Shown: positions 46,127-55,481, counted from the first letter of the stretch. The stretch: DNA of 64,000 bases from Enterobacter chengduensis (GCF_001984825.2 NZ_CP043318.1:1426001-1490000), one strand, 5' to 3'. The notes: a model not told the origin generated them from the sequence alone. Numbers and translations are program-made.

Positions 46127-48399
46127 GTATTGATAAAGGGCAGCTTAACCGGCGCTCCTTTTTAAAAGGACTGATTGCGCTGGGTACCGTCGCCGCATTA
46201 CCCGGCGGGTTATTATCCTCCCGATGTGCCATGGCACAGCCGCCCATTCCGTTTAACCCAAAAACCTACAAAATTTTCCGGAATGCCTGTCCGCGTAACT
46301 GCTATGACACCTGCAGCCTAAAAACGTGGGTCAAAGATGACGTGATTACCTTCGTCGAGGGGGCAAGCGAATCCACCTTTACCCACGGCGCGCCGTGCGT
46401 GAAAGGGCTGACCTACCCGCGCCGCGTCTACTCACCCGACCGGATCAAATACCCGATGATTCAGGACGGGCGCGGCAGCGGTAAATGGCGCCGCATCTCC
46501 TGGGATGAGGCCATGCAGCGGATCGCCAGCAAAATGCTGGAGATCAAGAAGAAAGATGGCTCCCTGCTCGGCCTGGCGCTGACCAAATATTCCGGCAACC
46601 TGGGCGTAATGAGCTATGCCGTGGAGGGGATGATGTCCTCGCTCGGCTACACCACGCGTTTTGCCGGTACGCCGTGCTGGCCTGCGGGCATCGACGCGCA
46701 GCATTACGACATGGGCGACATGTGGTGTAACGACCCGGAAGATTTGGTGAAGGCCAAATACATCATCCTCTGGGGCGCGAACCCGGCGTGGTGCTCCATG
46801 CACACGATGAAGTACATCTATCAGGCGCGCGAGAAAGGCGCGAAAGTGGTGGTTATCGATCCGCTGTTCTCGCAAACCGCCGCGAAAGCCGACCTCTATC
46901 TGCGCGTGCGTTCAGGCTCTGACGGCGCGCTCGCGCTGGGTATGGCGCGCCATCTGGTGGATATCGGCCGCGTGGACCAGGAGTTCGTCAATAATTTCGC
47001 GCACGGATATCCGGAGTTTGAGCAGTACCTGCTCAACAGCATCACGGTAGAGTGGGCATCGGAAATTTGTGGTCTGGCACCGGACGTGATCCGCCAGCTT
47101 GCCGAGGAGTTCACGGCGGTTAAGCCTGCCACCGTCTGGATTGGCTACGGTATGCAGCGCCACGTGAACGGCGGCGCGAACGTGCGTGCGATTGATGCCT
47201 TTGTCGCCATGACCGGCAATATCGGCGTAGAAGGCGGCGGCGCTCGCTACGGCCATCTGCAGACCTGGGGCTATAACTACCATGCAATGACGCAGACACC
47301 ACCGGTGGGTTCTGTAGGGATGGAAGGGGCATCAGGCCCGGTGGGTGAGTTCGTCAGCGATAGCGGCGAAAAGAGCAAGTACTCTGACCGCGCGCTCAAC
47401 CTCAACCAGACCGCGCAGAGCATTCTGGACGCTAACGATCCGCCTATCCGCATGCTGTGGGTGGCCTGTAAAAACCCGTTTGCCCAGGACTTCGACCGCA
47501 ACAAGATGAAAAAAGCGTTCGACAAGCTGGAAATGGTGGTGTGCGTGGATCAGTTCTTTAACGAGACGGTCCAGCATGCGGATATCGTTCTGCCTGTCAC
47601 CACGACCTTTGAGCACTGGAGCGCCTCTTCGTCTTACTGGCACTACTGGCTGACGGTGAATGAACCTGCCATCAAGCCGATGTACGAGTGCAAGAGCGAC
47701 CTGGATATTGCCGTCCTGCTCTCCCGTACCCTTAACAAAATGGAGCCGGGCTCATGCACCTTCCCGCAGGATGTTGACCAGAAAAAATGGCTGGATCTTG
47801 AATTCAACGACGGGCTGGCGAAGCAGTTTGGCATCAGCTCCTGGGACGATCTGCTGAAGGGGCCGGTGAAGGCCAAAATGCCGAGCAGCGCAGCCTGGCA
47901 CGATCGCAAATTCAAAACGCCGTCAGGCAAGTATGAGTTTTTATCCGAGCGCTGTGAGCAAAACGGCCATAAGGCGCTGCCGGAATATCTGCCAGCCGCT
48001 GAAGGTAAGCTGCCGTTCCAGCTCTTTACGCCGCACCTGCAGTACGGCCTGCATTCGCAGTTCGTTAACCTTGACTGGATGCAGGTCTTCTGGCCTGAGC
48101 CCTTTGTGTATATCCACCCTGTTGCCGCTAAGAAAAAGGGGATTCGTGACCTGGCGACAGTGCGGGTATTCAACGAGATTGGCGAGGTCCAGCTTCGTGC
48201 CAAAGTGACCACCAACGTACCGGAAGATTTCCTGGTGATGTACGAGTCCTGGTTCAACAAGCTCAGCTATAACGTGCAGAACGTGGTGAAAGATACCCCG
48301 GCCGATATGGGCAAAATGGCCACCGGTGCACCGGGCGCGGCCATTCACGATCAGTTTGTCGATATTGTCCTCATTGCCAATGAAGGAGCGGACGCATGA
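46123..48399 (+). CDS. Molybdopterin oxidoreductase, catalytic subunit (DMSO reductase family)
   Basis: A 758-residue protein with a twin-arginine signal (NRRSFLKGLIALGT, residues 9-22), so exported to the periplasm. A [4Fe-4S] site ACPRNCYDTC...GAPCVKG lies at residues ~51-92, and molybdopterin-binding segments YIILWGANPAWC and MLWVACKNPFAQ follow. A Cys in AGTPCWPAGIDAQ (~residue 186) is a candidate Mo ligand, but this is not certain. The family reduces DMSO, TMAO, thiosulfate, polysulfide or selenate; the substrate cannot be told. The operon is absent from E. coli at this locus. Confidence 0.9.
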   Translation: MSIDKGQLNRRSFLKGLIALGTVAALPGGLLSSRCAMAQPPIPFNPKTYKIFRNACPRNCYDTCSLKTWVKDDVITFVEGASESTFTHGAPCVKGLTYPRRVYSPDRIKYPMIQDGRGSGKWRRISWDEAMQRIASKMLEIKKKDGSLLGLALTKYSGNLGVMSYAVEGMMSSLGYTTRFAGTPCWPAGIDAQHYDMGDMWCNDPEDLVKAKYIILWGANPAWCSMHTMKYIYQAREKGAKVVVIDPLFSQTAAKADLYLRVRSGSDGALALGMARHLVDIGRVDQEFVNNFAHGYPEFEQYLLNSITVEWASEICGLAPDVIRQLAEEFTAVKPATVWIGYGMQRHVNGGANVRAIDAFVAMTGNIGVEGGGARYGHLQTWGYNYHAMTQTPPVGSVGMEGASGPVGEFVSDSGEKSKYSDRALNLNQTAQSILDANDPPIRMLWVACKNPFAQDFDRNKMKKAFDKLEMVVCVDQFFNETVQHADIVLPVTTTFEHWSASSSYWHYWLTVNEPAIKPMYECKSDLDIAVLLSRTLNKMEPGSCTFPQDVDQKKWLDLEFNDGLAKQFGISSWDDLLKGPVKAKMPSSAAWHDRKFKTPSGKYEFLSERCEQNGHKALPEYLPAAEGKLPFQLFTPHLQYGLHSQFVNLDWMQVFWPEPFVYIHPVAAKKKGIRDLATVRVFNEIGEVQLRAKVTTNVPEDFLVMYESWFNKLSYNVQNVVKDTPADMGKMATGAPGAAIHDQFVDIVLIANEGADA

Positions 48400-48953
48400 G
48401 ACGCGCATTTTTAGTGAACAGTGATAAATGTATTGGCTGCCGCGGATGCGCTATGGCCTGTAAGAGCTTCAACCAGCTCGAGCCCGAGCGTTTCTGGCGC
48501 TATGTCTATCCGCTGGATAAAGAAATTTATCCGCATGAGGAGCGTGCATTCTTTTCGCTGGCCTGTAACCACTGTGAAAATCCTGCCTGTCTGGCCGCGT
48601 GCCCGGTGGAGGCCTATACCAAACGTGATGATGGCGTGGTGGTGCATAACCCTGAACGCTGCATCGGCTGTAAAAACTGCATTCGTAACTGTCCGTATGG
48701 CGCGCCGCGTTTTAACGAAGAGACTAAAAAAGCCGAAAAATGCAGCATGTGCTACGAGCGTCTGGATATCGGCATGAATCCCGCTTGCGTGAACGCCTGT
48801 CCGGTGGGGGCGCTGACGCTGATCGACCTGGATGCCGATCCGCTGCCGAACAATGCTGTGCAGTATCCGCCGGGCTTCCCCAAAATGCCGCAGCTTAATC
48901 CTGGGACGCGCTTCATTTTGGCCCGTCAGCCGAAACAGCCGGGGGATAAATAA
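48396..48953 (+). CDS. Iron-sulfur electron-transfer subunit (DmsB-like)
   Basis: A 185-residue ferredoxin-like protein with four cysteine clusters: CIGCRGCAMAC, CNHCENPACLAACP, CIGCKNCIRNCP and CSMCYERLDIGMNPACVNACP. This is the DmsB/PhsB pattern of four [4Fe-4S] clusters. It carries electrons from the membrane subunit to the catalytic subunit. Overlaps of 4 bp (upstream) and 1 bp (downstream) indicate a single operon. Confidence 0.95.
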   Translation: MRRAFLVNSDKCIGCRGCAMACKSFNQLEPERFWRYVYPLDKEIYPHEERAFFSLACNHCENPACLAACPVEAYTKRDDGVVVHNPERCIGCKNCIRNCPYGAPRFNEETKKAEKCSMCYERLDIGMNPACVNACPVGALTLIDLDADPLPNNAVQYPPGFPKMPQLNPGTRFILARQPKQPGDK

Positions 48954-49720
48954 TGGAAAAGTACGAACTGCCGTTGGTTATTTTTACCGTGCTGAGCCAG
49001 ATGTCCGTCGGGATGACGCTGATGCTGACCTGGCGCACGCTGCGTGGCGAAGTGCAGGGCAACCGTCTTCACTGGCTGATCGCTGGGCTGATTCTCGGTG
49101 CCGCTTCCGTCGCTGCTGTACTGCATTTGGCGCATCCGGAACACGCATATAATGCGTTAATCAACCTGAAACACGCCTGGCTGAGCCGTGAAATTCTCGG
49201 CGCGACGCTGTATGGCGGCACAATTGGCCTGGCTTTTCTCACCAAAGGCAACAAAGGCGCAGCGCTGCTGGCATCCCTGTTCGGAATACTGCTGGTGGTG
49301 GTACAGGGGATGACCTACGCCGCGCCGGCAATGCAGGCCATTGCCAACGGCATCACCATGATGCTGTTCTTTGCGACCGTTTGGGTGCTGGGCTGTGCAG
49401 CGACGCCGCTGCTCGGGGTGAGGGCGTCAACGGCTGCACTGCGTCAGGGGATTATCGCCCTGATGGCGCTGCTGATTGCTGCACCGGTACTCTGGCTCAG
49501 TGGCGGTACCATCATGAAAATGACCGCTCATGCCTGGCTAAGCTCGCCGCTCTATCTGGGCAGCCTGCTGTGCTGCGTCGTGGGAATGGCATTGTCGTTA
49601 ATGCGTCAGCCGATGCAAAAAGCGGTGTTTGTTATTCTGCTGGCGGGCGTGGTGTTGAGTCGTCTGACCTTCTTCGGCGATACCGTCAGTACCATCGTCA
49701 ATATTGGTCACCTGTACTGA
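48953..49720 (+). CDS. Membrane anchor subunit (DmsC-like)
   Basis: A 255-residue protein with about eight hydrophobic segments and the N-terminal pattern YELPLVIFTVLSQMSVGM typical of DmsC anchors. It is expected to oxidise menaquinol and anchor the A and B subunits in the inner membrane. It is the last gene of the four-gene operon and is followed directly by a terminator. Confidence 0.92.
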   Translation: MEKYELPLVIFTVLSQMSVGMTLMLTWRTLRGEVQGNRLHWLIAGLILGAASVAAVLHLAHPEHAYNALINLKHAWLSREILGATLYGGTIGLAFLTKGNKGAALLASLFGILLVVVQGMTYAAPAMQAIANGITMMLFFATVWVLGCAATPLLGVRASTAALRQGIIALMALLIAAPVLWLSGGTIMKMTAHAWLSSPLYLGSLLCCVVGMALSLMRQPMQKAVFVILLAGVVLSRLTFFGDTVSTIVNIGHLY

Positions 49721-49725
49721 TAAAC

Positions 49726-49751
49726 AAAACCCCGCGAAAGCGGGGTTTTTT
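49726..49751. terminator. Bidirectional terminator, dmsC-like / uspG
   Basis: aaaaccccgc-gaaa-gcggggttttttt: perfect stem with A and T tracts on the two sides, between convergent genes. Confidence 0.88.
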
Positions 49752-49759
49752 GTGGGCGG

Positions 49760-50188
49760 TTAGCGGACCACCATCACCGGAATGTGGGTATGGCGGATCA
49801 CGCTGGAGGCGTTAGAGCCCAGCAGATGGGTGGTAATGGAAGGGTTGCGCGAACCGATGACCACCACGTCGGCGTTCAGTTCGTTCGCCAGTTCATTTAC
49901 CGCATCGCGTACGCTGCCGAATCTGACGTGCGTTTTGATCCGTGAAGGATCGATGCTGAAGTGGCTGACCATGGTTTGCAGGCGCGTTTCCGCTTCATGC
50001 TGCAAATGCTCCTCGAAGCGACGCACGTCGGCGGCAAAGCGGTGAAGGCTCAGGCTGGCGGAGCCCGGCAGAACGTGCAGCAGATGGATAACGCCGTCCT
50101 GCTGCGCCAGGAACTCCGCATGGCGAACGGCCTTGTCGCTCAGCTCCATCTCAAAAACATCAACCGGCATAATGATTCTCTGATACAT
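49760..50188 (-). CDS. uspG: Universal stress protein G
   Basis: A 142-residue UspA-fold protein with the nucleotide-binding tail [20 protein letters not shown] (G-2x-G-9x-G-S/T type). It starts [12 protein letters not shown] and has the length of E. coli UspG (YbdQ). Upstream codons in the same frame to 50329 are not part of the gene; GGAGAAAC precedes the ATG. Confidence 0.95.
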   Translation of the reverse strand: MYQRIIMPVDVFEMELSDKAVRHAEFLAQQDGVIHLLHVLPGSASLSLHRFAADVRRFEEHLQHEAETRLQTMVSHFSIDPSRIKTHVRFGSVRDAVNELANELNADVVVIGSRNPSITTHLLGSNASSVIRHTHIPVMVVR

Positions 50189-50279
50189 ACCCGTTTCTCC
50201 TTGTTTATAAACACAGAAATCATTCAACCACAAAATAGTAATGGTTTCTGTAAGCGTTCCGTCAGTTTTCTTATATTGC

Positions 50280-50369
50280 TTACCGGTGGCGCTCAAGATA
50301 GAGCACGGCCGTGACGATAATCGCCACAAAAATCATAAAAATAAGTGTGATAGCCAGTATCTCACTCAT
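50280..50369 (-). CDS. Small membrane protein, 29 residues
   Basis: A short ORF starting [14 protein letters not shown] and ending LYLERHR, with one continuous hydrophobic helix and a positive C-terminal tail. GGGGA lies 7 bases before the ATG. This is the composition typical of enterobacterial small membrane proteins. It is encoded 92 bp upstream of uspG on the same strand. No named homologue is recognised. Confidence 0.6.
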   Translation of the reverse strand: MSEILAITLIFMIFVAIIVTAVLYLERHR

Positions 50370-50453
50370 GACCGTCCCCGCGGCACCAAAACAGATTAAG
50401 CGTGGATTAAGGCCATTTTGCGCGGTATAGGAAATTTGGGTGAATTTGCGGAA

Positions 50454-50475
50454 AGAGGATGCAGCTGCATCCTCT
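50454..50475 (-). terminator. Likely terminator of rnk
   Basis: A perfect palindrome agaggatgcag/ctgcatcctct, 32 bp after the rnk stop; on the minus strand it is followed by TTTCC, a short T tract. Confidence 0.6.
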
Positions 50476-50506
50476 GTGCAACGCGGAGGCGCTTGTTCAG
50501 AAGAGG

Positions 50507-50917
50507 TTAACGCAGGTAATCGCCCGCGGCTTCCGGCTGGTAGAGCAACGCCAGCACTTCCAGATGAGCAGAGGCGCCGCCGGGCAATTCCCAGTGGATG
50601 GTATCGCCCGTGCGGAGGCCCAGCAGTGCGGCACCCACAGGCGCAAGTACGGAAAGCTGTGCGCTGCTGTCGGTCATCTGAGCCGGGTAAACCAGCGTGC
50701 GGGTCAGCTCTTCACCGGTCGTCAGGTTGCGGAATTTCACCTGGCTGTTCATGGTGACCACGTCATGCGGCATCGTTTCAGGCGTGCACATCTGCGCCCG
50801 GTCGAGCTCCTCATTCAGGGCATCGGCCACGGGAAGTGAGGCAAATTCTGCTTTTTCCAGCAGCCTGTCGATACGTTCTGCATCAAGCTCGTTGATGATA
50901 ATGGTAGGTCTGGACAT
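50507..50917 (-). CDS. rnk: Regulator of nucleoside diphosphate kinase
   Basis: A 136-residue GreA/GreB-C-terminal-like protein. It has the N-terminal coiled-coil-type segment and a C-terminal FKBP-like domain with [20 protein letters not shown]. It matches E. coli Rnk in length and context (next to rna). It binds RNA polymerase in relatives. A terminator-like hairpin in its leader suggests attenuation. The neighbouring E. coli gene ybdR is absent. Confidence 0.95.
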   Translation of the reverse strand: MSRPTIIINELDAERIDRLLEKAEFASLPVADALNEELDRAQMCTPETMPHDVVTMNSQVKFRNLTTGEELTRTLVYPAQMTDSSAQLSVLAPVGAALLGLRTGDTIHWELPGGASAHLEVLALLYQPEAAGDYLR

Positions 50918-50961
50918 TTTTACTCCATGTCGTTAATGCTGCGTCTAACGCAGAAACGGTT

Positions 50962-50997
50962 CCAAAAGAAAACCCTCGCCGTCTGGCAGCGAGGGTT
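50962..50997 (-). terminator. Terminator-like hairpin in the rnk leader
   Basis: On the minus strand aaccctcgc and gcgagggtt form a perfect 9-bp stem followed by TTTTCTTTT, ending 45 bp before the rnk ATG. A plausible promoter (TTCAAA, 17 bp, TATCAT) lies just upstream, near 51008-51036. Confidence 0.65.
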
Positions 50998-51163
50998 TAA
51001 CTATCCCGATGATACTGGCTGAGGGCACAAGTTTGAAGTGATGAAGGTCACATTCATAGCCCATATGAATATTCGCTGAAATTTATTCAGTCTTCATTCC
51101 GGGCGGAATACGTTACGCTGAGCGTCCTGAAACCCGGGCGTTGCCCATCAACGAGAGAGAGCT

Positions 51164-51781
51164 ATGTACTTCTACCAACCGTCTCAGGGGCACGGCCTGC
51201 CGCACGATCCGCTGAACGCCATTATTGGTCCACGTCCTATCGGCTGGATCGCCTCATGCGATAAGGCCGGTCAGCTGAACCTCGCGCCGTATAGCTTCTT
51301 TAACTGCTTTAACTATCGCCCGCCGATCATCGGCTTTTCCAGCAACGGCTGGAAGGACAGCGTGCGTAATATTACCGAAACCGGGGAATTTGTCTGGAAC
51401 CTGGCCACGCGCGATCTGGCACAAGCGATGAACCAAACCTCGGCAATGCTGCCGCACGATCGGGATGAATTTAGCTTTGCCGGGCTGACGCCCGCGGCCA
51501 GCCTGTTGGTTAACGCGCCCCGCGTCGCGGAAAGCCCGGTGAATTTTGAGTGCCGCCTGTCGCAGTGCATTCAGCTTACCGGTGCCGACGGCACGCCGAT
51601 CGATACCTGGCTGGTGTTGGGGGAGGTGGTCGGTATCCACATCGATGAAGCGCTGCTGGAAGAGGGGATCTATCAGACGGCGAAAGCGCAGCCCATCCTG
51701 CGTGCGGGTGGGCCGACGGCATACTATGGCATCAGCGATGATAACCGGTTTGATATGGTGCGCCCGGGCGCGGATCAGTAG
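51164..51781 (+). CDS. Flavin reductase-like FMN-binding protein
   Basis: A 205-residue protein of the flavin_reductase-like split-barrel family. The pattern LNAIIGPRPIGWIAS (residues ~17-31) and NLAPYSFFNCFNYRPPIIGFSS is characteristic. It probably binds FMN; the substrate is unknown. It is inserted between rnk and rna relative to E. coli. Its stop overlaps the rna stop tail to tail (51775-51781). Confidence 0.88.
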   Translation: MYFYQPSQGHGLPHDPLNAIIGPRPIGWIASCDKAGQLNLAPYSFFNCFNYRPPIIGFSSNGWKDSVRNITETGEFVWNLATRDLAQAMNQTSAMLPHDRDEFSFAGLTPAASLLVNAPRVAESPVNFECRLSQCIQLTGADGTPIDTWLVLGEVVGIHIDEALLEEGIYQTAKAQPILRAGGPTAYYGISDDNRFDMVRPGADQ

Positions 51782-52584
51782 CCGGCTTTATCAATCACGA
51801 ACTGTTTTCCGCAGTTACCAGGATGTGGCTGCGGAGCAAATGACGCCGCAGTAAGCGGGTTGTTGACGGTATCAGCCTTCAGCGAAATCTGCATCTCGGT
51901 CAGATAGGCCGGATTGCCGTTGCAGGTCAGCTTGATCGCTTTAACGTTCTCCTTGCCCCAGCTTTTGGCAACGGCACCATCAAAGTCGCTGCGGCTGACG
52001 GGTTTACCGTAGTTTTCGGCGAGGAATTTACCGACCGCGCTGTTTTTAACCTCCTGGTTCATCCGCACCATCGTGCCGAAATAGGCATCGGGGTCGAAAC
52101 CAAAGCAGACGCCATGTTTGGCATATTCGTAACGTTCCAGGCAGGAGTTCCCGCCCGCGCCCGGCATCACGTCGTTGAGCTTCGCGGCAGCGGAAAGCGA
52201 GAGCCCGGTTTCGGCGGCTTCGCATTTGCGGCTGGCCTTCACTTCCGGCATGTTCGGGATGGGCCGCGTGGCACAGCCGAAACGCATCCATCGGCGTTCA
52301 TCCACGCCGCGTGCGGCAATCGATTTTGGCAGACCGGGCCAGAGTCCGTGAACGGTGAGAAAATCGGCTTTATTCTCGCGCTCTTTTTGCAGGCGACATT
52401 CATCAGGTTCATTACGGTTGCGCTCAACCATGCTCTGGCAAAAACCGGTTTGCCAGGACAGCGCCAGCACATAGCGATCGAAATCGCCATACTGTGTTGC
52501 CTTGAGTGGTTCCGACTGTGCGGAGAAGATACAGAGTGCAAGCGCCATTGCGCCAGACGGGATGACGATATCCTTCCTGAACAT
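51775..52584 (-). CDS. rna: Ribonuclease I
   Basis: A 269-residue periplasmic RNase T2-family endonuclease. The two catalytic motifs are TVHGLWPGL (~residue 80) and YEYAKHGVCFG (~150). The N-terminal signal peptide MFRKDIVIPSGAMALAL is cleaved near SAQSE. The start at 52584 is chosen over 52638 since it begins at the signal peptide and gives the E. coli length (268). Confidence 0.95.
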   Translation of the reverse strand: MFRKDIVIPSGAMALALCIFSAQSEPLKATQYGDFDRYVLALSWQTGFCQSMVERNRNEPDECRLQKERENKADFLTVHGLWPGLPKSIAARGVDERRWMRFGCATRPIPNMPEVKASRKCEAAETGLSLSAAAKLNDVMPGAGGNSCLERYEYAKHGVCFGFDPDAYFGTMVRMNQEVKNSAVGKFLAENYGKPVSRSDFDGAVAKSWGKENVKAIKLTCNGNPAYLTEMQISLKADTVNNPLTAASFAPQPHPGNCGKQFVIDKAGY

Positions 52585-52636
52585 ATGATTTCCTGATCGA
52601 ATGAGTGTGATTAATTTCTGGGAGTTATTAAAGCAC

Positions 52637-52660
52637 AAAAAGCGCCCGCAGGCGCTTTTT
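52637..52660. terminator. Terminator between dcuC and rna
   Basis: aaaaagcgcc-cgca-ggcgctttttg, symmetrical A/T tracts. It lies downstream of dcuC on the minus strand and upstream of rna. Confidence 0.8.
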
Positions 52661-52678
52661 GGATATCCAGAATTTCGC

Positions 52679-54046
52679 TTAGGCTGCGCCGGGGACCAGC
52701 ACTTCCGTGGCGATAATCACGATAATCAGACCCACCATAACAGGTACTGAGGTGCGTTTGACAACCTCGAACGGTGAGATTTTCGCCATTCCCGCAACGG
52801 CGACGACCACGCCCGACACCGGCGAAATGGTACGGCCCAGGTTTGACGCCTGCAGCATGGGAATGGAGAGATAGGCTGGATTAATACCGGAGGAGTGGGC
52901 CAGTTTCGGGATCATCTCTACGAAAGCGTAGAAAGGCGCATTACCGGAACCGGTGGTCATGGCCGCCAGCATGGTGAGCACCACCAGAACCAGCATCAGG
53001 ATAATACTGGCCGAACCGAACGAGGTGGCGATAGAGATCAGGCTCTGGATAAAGCCGATCGTGCTCAGACCCTGGGCAAAAACGCCGGCGGCAACCAGCA
53101 GCATCACCACGCCAGCGAAGGCATCCGCCATACCGCGATAGGCCACTTCCAGACCCGAGAAGACTTTTTGCGTGTTAAAACCGCGCACAAACTCCAGCAC
53201 GGCGGCCAGCAGCATACAGATTACCAGAATGGTGATGATGTGCAGCTGCGGGCCCCATTTGCCGTCAAAAATCAGCACGCCAATAATTGGCGTAAAGGGC
53301 AGGATGGCATAAAACGCGGGCGCGGTGGTGGTGATTTCACTCACGTCCATCATTTCATGGCTGATGTTTTCTTTCTTATCGAGATAGCGCTGCCAGAAGA
53401 AATGCGCGACACCCATGCCGACGATGGCAACAATGGAGATCGGTAGCGTGGTTTTAAAGGCGAAGTCGATGAGCGACATCTCTGCCGCCTTTGCTGCGAG
53501 CACAACGTCACCGGAGGTGGGGGAGAGAATAATCGCTGCCGGAGACGCGCAAATGGCCGCTGCCGCGCCGCGGCTGATACCGACGTTTACCATGACCGGG
53601 AACAGCGTCGCCATGAGCAGCACGCCAAGCCCGGTAGCCGAAGAAACGGCCAGTGACATCAGGCAGGCGAGGAAATAGGCGGCGACCATCAGCAGATACG
53701 GCGAGTTGATGTATTGCAGGGGTTTGGAGGCCAGCTTAACGACCATGTCGTTGGCACCGATGTGGGTCATGTAGGCCGCAAAACCACACAGCATCATGAT
53801 CATCATGCCCAGGTCGCCGCCGCGGCTCATGAGCAGTATCTTAATATATTCAACAATATCGGTCGCGGTATAACCGGTACTGGCCGCGCTGGCAGGTAAC
53901 ACCTGGTGCCCCATTATTGCGCTGATAATCAGCAGCGTTAAACCGCCTACAAATAATACGCCCGTGGCCGAGTAGCCTTTAATGATGTAGCGTGCGACGC
54001 CAACAATGACGACGACGCCAATAAGGAGCTCGAATAACGTAAGCAT
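52679..54046 (-). CDS. dcuC: Anaerobic C4-dicarboxylate transporter DcuC
   Basis: A 455-residue polytopic membrane protein, nearly identical to E. coli DcuC in its core (SRGGDLGMMIMMLCGFAAYM, ASPAAIILSPTSGDVVLAAK). It exports succinate during anaerobic growth. The start MLTLFELLIG at 54046 is preferred to 54079. An FNR-like box lies about 90 bp upstream. Confidence 0.96.
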   Translation of the reverse strand: MLTLFELLIGVVVIVGVARYIIKGYSATGVLFVGGLTLLIISAIMGHQVLPASAASTGYTATDIVEYIKILLMSRGGDLGMMIMMLCGFAAYMTHIGANDMVVKLASKPLQYINSPYLLMVAAYFLACLMSLAVSSATGLGVLLMATLFPVMVNVGISRGAAAAICASPAAIILSPTSGDVVLAAKAAEMSLIDFAFKTTLPISIVAIVGMGVAHFFWQRYLDKKENISHEMMDVSEITTTAPAFYAILPFTPIIGVLIFDGKWGPQLHIITILVICMLLAAVLEFVRGFNTQKVFSGLEVAYRGMADAFAGVVMLLVAAGVFAQGLSTIGFIQSLISIATSFGSASIILMLVLVVLTMLAAMTTGSGNAPFYAFVEMIPKLAHSSGINPAYLSIPMLQASNLGRTISPVSGVVVAVAGMAKISPFEVVKRTSVPVMVGLIIVIIATEVLVPGAA

Positions 54047-54439
54047 GATTTCCCCTGTATCTCTGCTGTAATGGAGCACAAAAAATCAATAAAAAAAAGA
54101 AGGATGAAAATGTGCCGAATAATTGGTCTGCTCTTGCTGATTAAAATCAATAAACAGACGACTAGCGAACAGAGCAACCGCGTTTTGCCATGACCCAGAC
54201 ATTTATGTCATACGGCCCTTGACCGACAGACACGGTGCAACATGCCTCAATAATGATAACAAATTGTTAAGTTTTCGTGTTGTTTTGTATGTTATTGATT
54301 AAATGAGTTAAAAACAAAAGACCACATTAAAGGTGGGATTATTTGGCCGTATCGCCCGCTTTATTTAAGAATATTCCCGGAAAGAGGCTGAATAATTAGG
54401 AATAACGCCCATGCCGTTAAGCCTTCATTCAACTATTTT
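54047..54439. other. dcuC-pagP intergenic region
   Basis: About 390 bp, AT-rich, divergent. It holds the FNR-like box at 54137-54150; a clear PhoP box for pagP was not found. No coding ORF is supported. Confidence 0.6.
54137..54150. promoter_or_regulatory. FNR-like box upstream of dcuC
   Basis: ctgattaaaatcaa matches TTGATNNNNATCAA at 9 of 10 defined bases. It lies about 91 bp before the dcuC start. Anaerobic activation of dcuC by FNR is known in E. coli. Confidence 0.6.
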
Positions 54440-55057
54440 ATGATAAACTTTGCCTCGAATACTAAGAATGGTAATTGCATTGTGAGCGTACGTAATACAT
54501 TTTTCTCTATTTTGTTGTGTATTTTTGGGCAGTTAACGTTTTCTTCTGTTGCACAGGCAGAAGGCAACGCGACGGACAAAGGCTGGTTCTCAACCTTTAC
54601 GGATAATGTTTCCCAGACCTGGACGGCGCCTGAACATTACGATCTCTATGTTCCGGCAATAACGTGGCATGCGCGTTTTGCTTATGACAAAGAGAAAACC
54701 GATAAATACAACGAGCGGCCGTGGGGCGCGGGTTTTGGTCAGTCGCGCTGGGATGAGAAAGGCAACTGGCATGGCATCTATCTGATGGCCTTCAAAGATT
54801 CGTTTAATAAATGGGAGCCGATTGGAGGTTATGGTTGGGAGAAGACCTGGCGCCCGCTCGCGGACGAGAATTTCCACGTCGGTTTGGGCTATACCGCCGG
54901 GGTCACCGCGCGTGACAACTGGAACTACATTCCGATCCCGGTGCTGCTGCCTTTGGCCTCTATTGGCTATGGCCCCGCAACGTTCCAGATGACCTATATC
55001 CCGGGGACATACAATAACGGAAACGTTTACTTCGCCTGGATGCGTTTTCAGTTTTAA
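54440..55057 (+). CDS. pagP: Lipid A palmitoyltransferase
   Basis: An outer-membrane beta-barrel enzyme (205 residues from this start) that transfers palmitate to lipid A. The conserved core [20 protein letters not shown] includes the catalytic His, followed by [11 protein letters not shown] and a C-terminal FAWMRFQF barrel end. The signal peptide is cleaved near SVAQA. ATG 54440 gives a long leader; a GTG at 54482 (residue 15) would give a length near E. coli (186) and is a good alternative. Confidence 0.94.
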   Translation: MINFASNTKNGNCIVSVRNTFFSILLCIFGQLTFSSVAQAEGNATDKGWFSTFTDNVSQTWTAPEHYDLYVPAITWHARFAYDKEKTDKYNERPWGAGFGQSRWDEKGNWHGIYLMAFKDSFNKWEPIGGYGWEKTWRPLADENFHVGLGYTAGVTARDNWNYIPIPVLLPLASIGYGPATFQMTYIPGTYNNGNVYFAWMRFQF

Positions 55058-55247
55058 CTGACAAAACGTCGCGTTCTGGTGAAAAAACGCGCAGGTGTTG
55101 ATTCATAAACGATAAAAATCTGTCAGCGAAAATTAACGCGACTTTAGTCACTTTTTCTCAAAGATCCGCTGGACAAAAGGTCCCACAATTGATGTACTGG
55201 TAACCGACACAGCATTTGTGTCGTTTTTTAATGTAAAGGTAATTTTG

Positions 55248-55457
55248 ATGTCTAAGATTAAAGGTAACGTTAAGTGGTTTAATGAGTCCAAAGGATTCGG
55301 TTTCATTACTCCTGAAGATGGCAGCAAAGACGTGTTCGTACACTTCTCTGCAATCCAGTCTAATGGTTTCAAAACTCTGGCTGAAGGTCAGCGCGTAGAG
55401 TTCGAAATCACTAACGGTGCCAAAGGCCCTTCTGCTGCTAACGTAATCGCTCTGTAA
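55248..55457 (+). CDS. cspE: Cold shock-like protein CspE
   Basis: A 69-residue single cold-shock domain. RNP1 KGFGFITP and RNP2 VFVHFSAI are both present. It starts [13 protein letters not shown] and matches CspE of E. coli in place (pagP-cspE-crcB). It acts as an RNA chaperone and transcription antiterminator. Confidence 0.98.
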   Translation: MSKIKGNVKWFNESKGFGFITPEDGSKDVFVHFSAIQSNGFKTLAEGQRVEFEITNGAKGPSAANVIAL

Positions 55458-55481
55458 TTCAGACGCGTCAGCAAGAATTTC

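Noticed and set aside
54151..54439. PhoP box for pagP
   Set aside because: No pair of TGTTTA-type repeats with 5-bp spacing was found.
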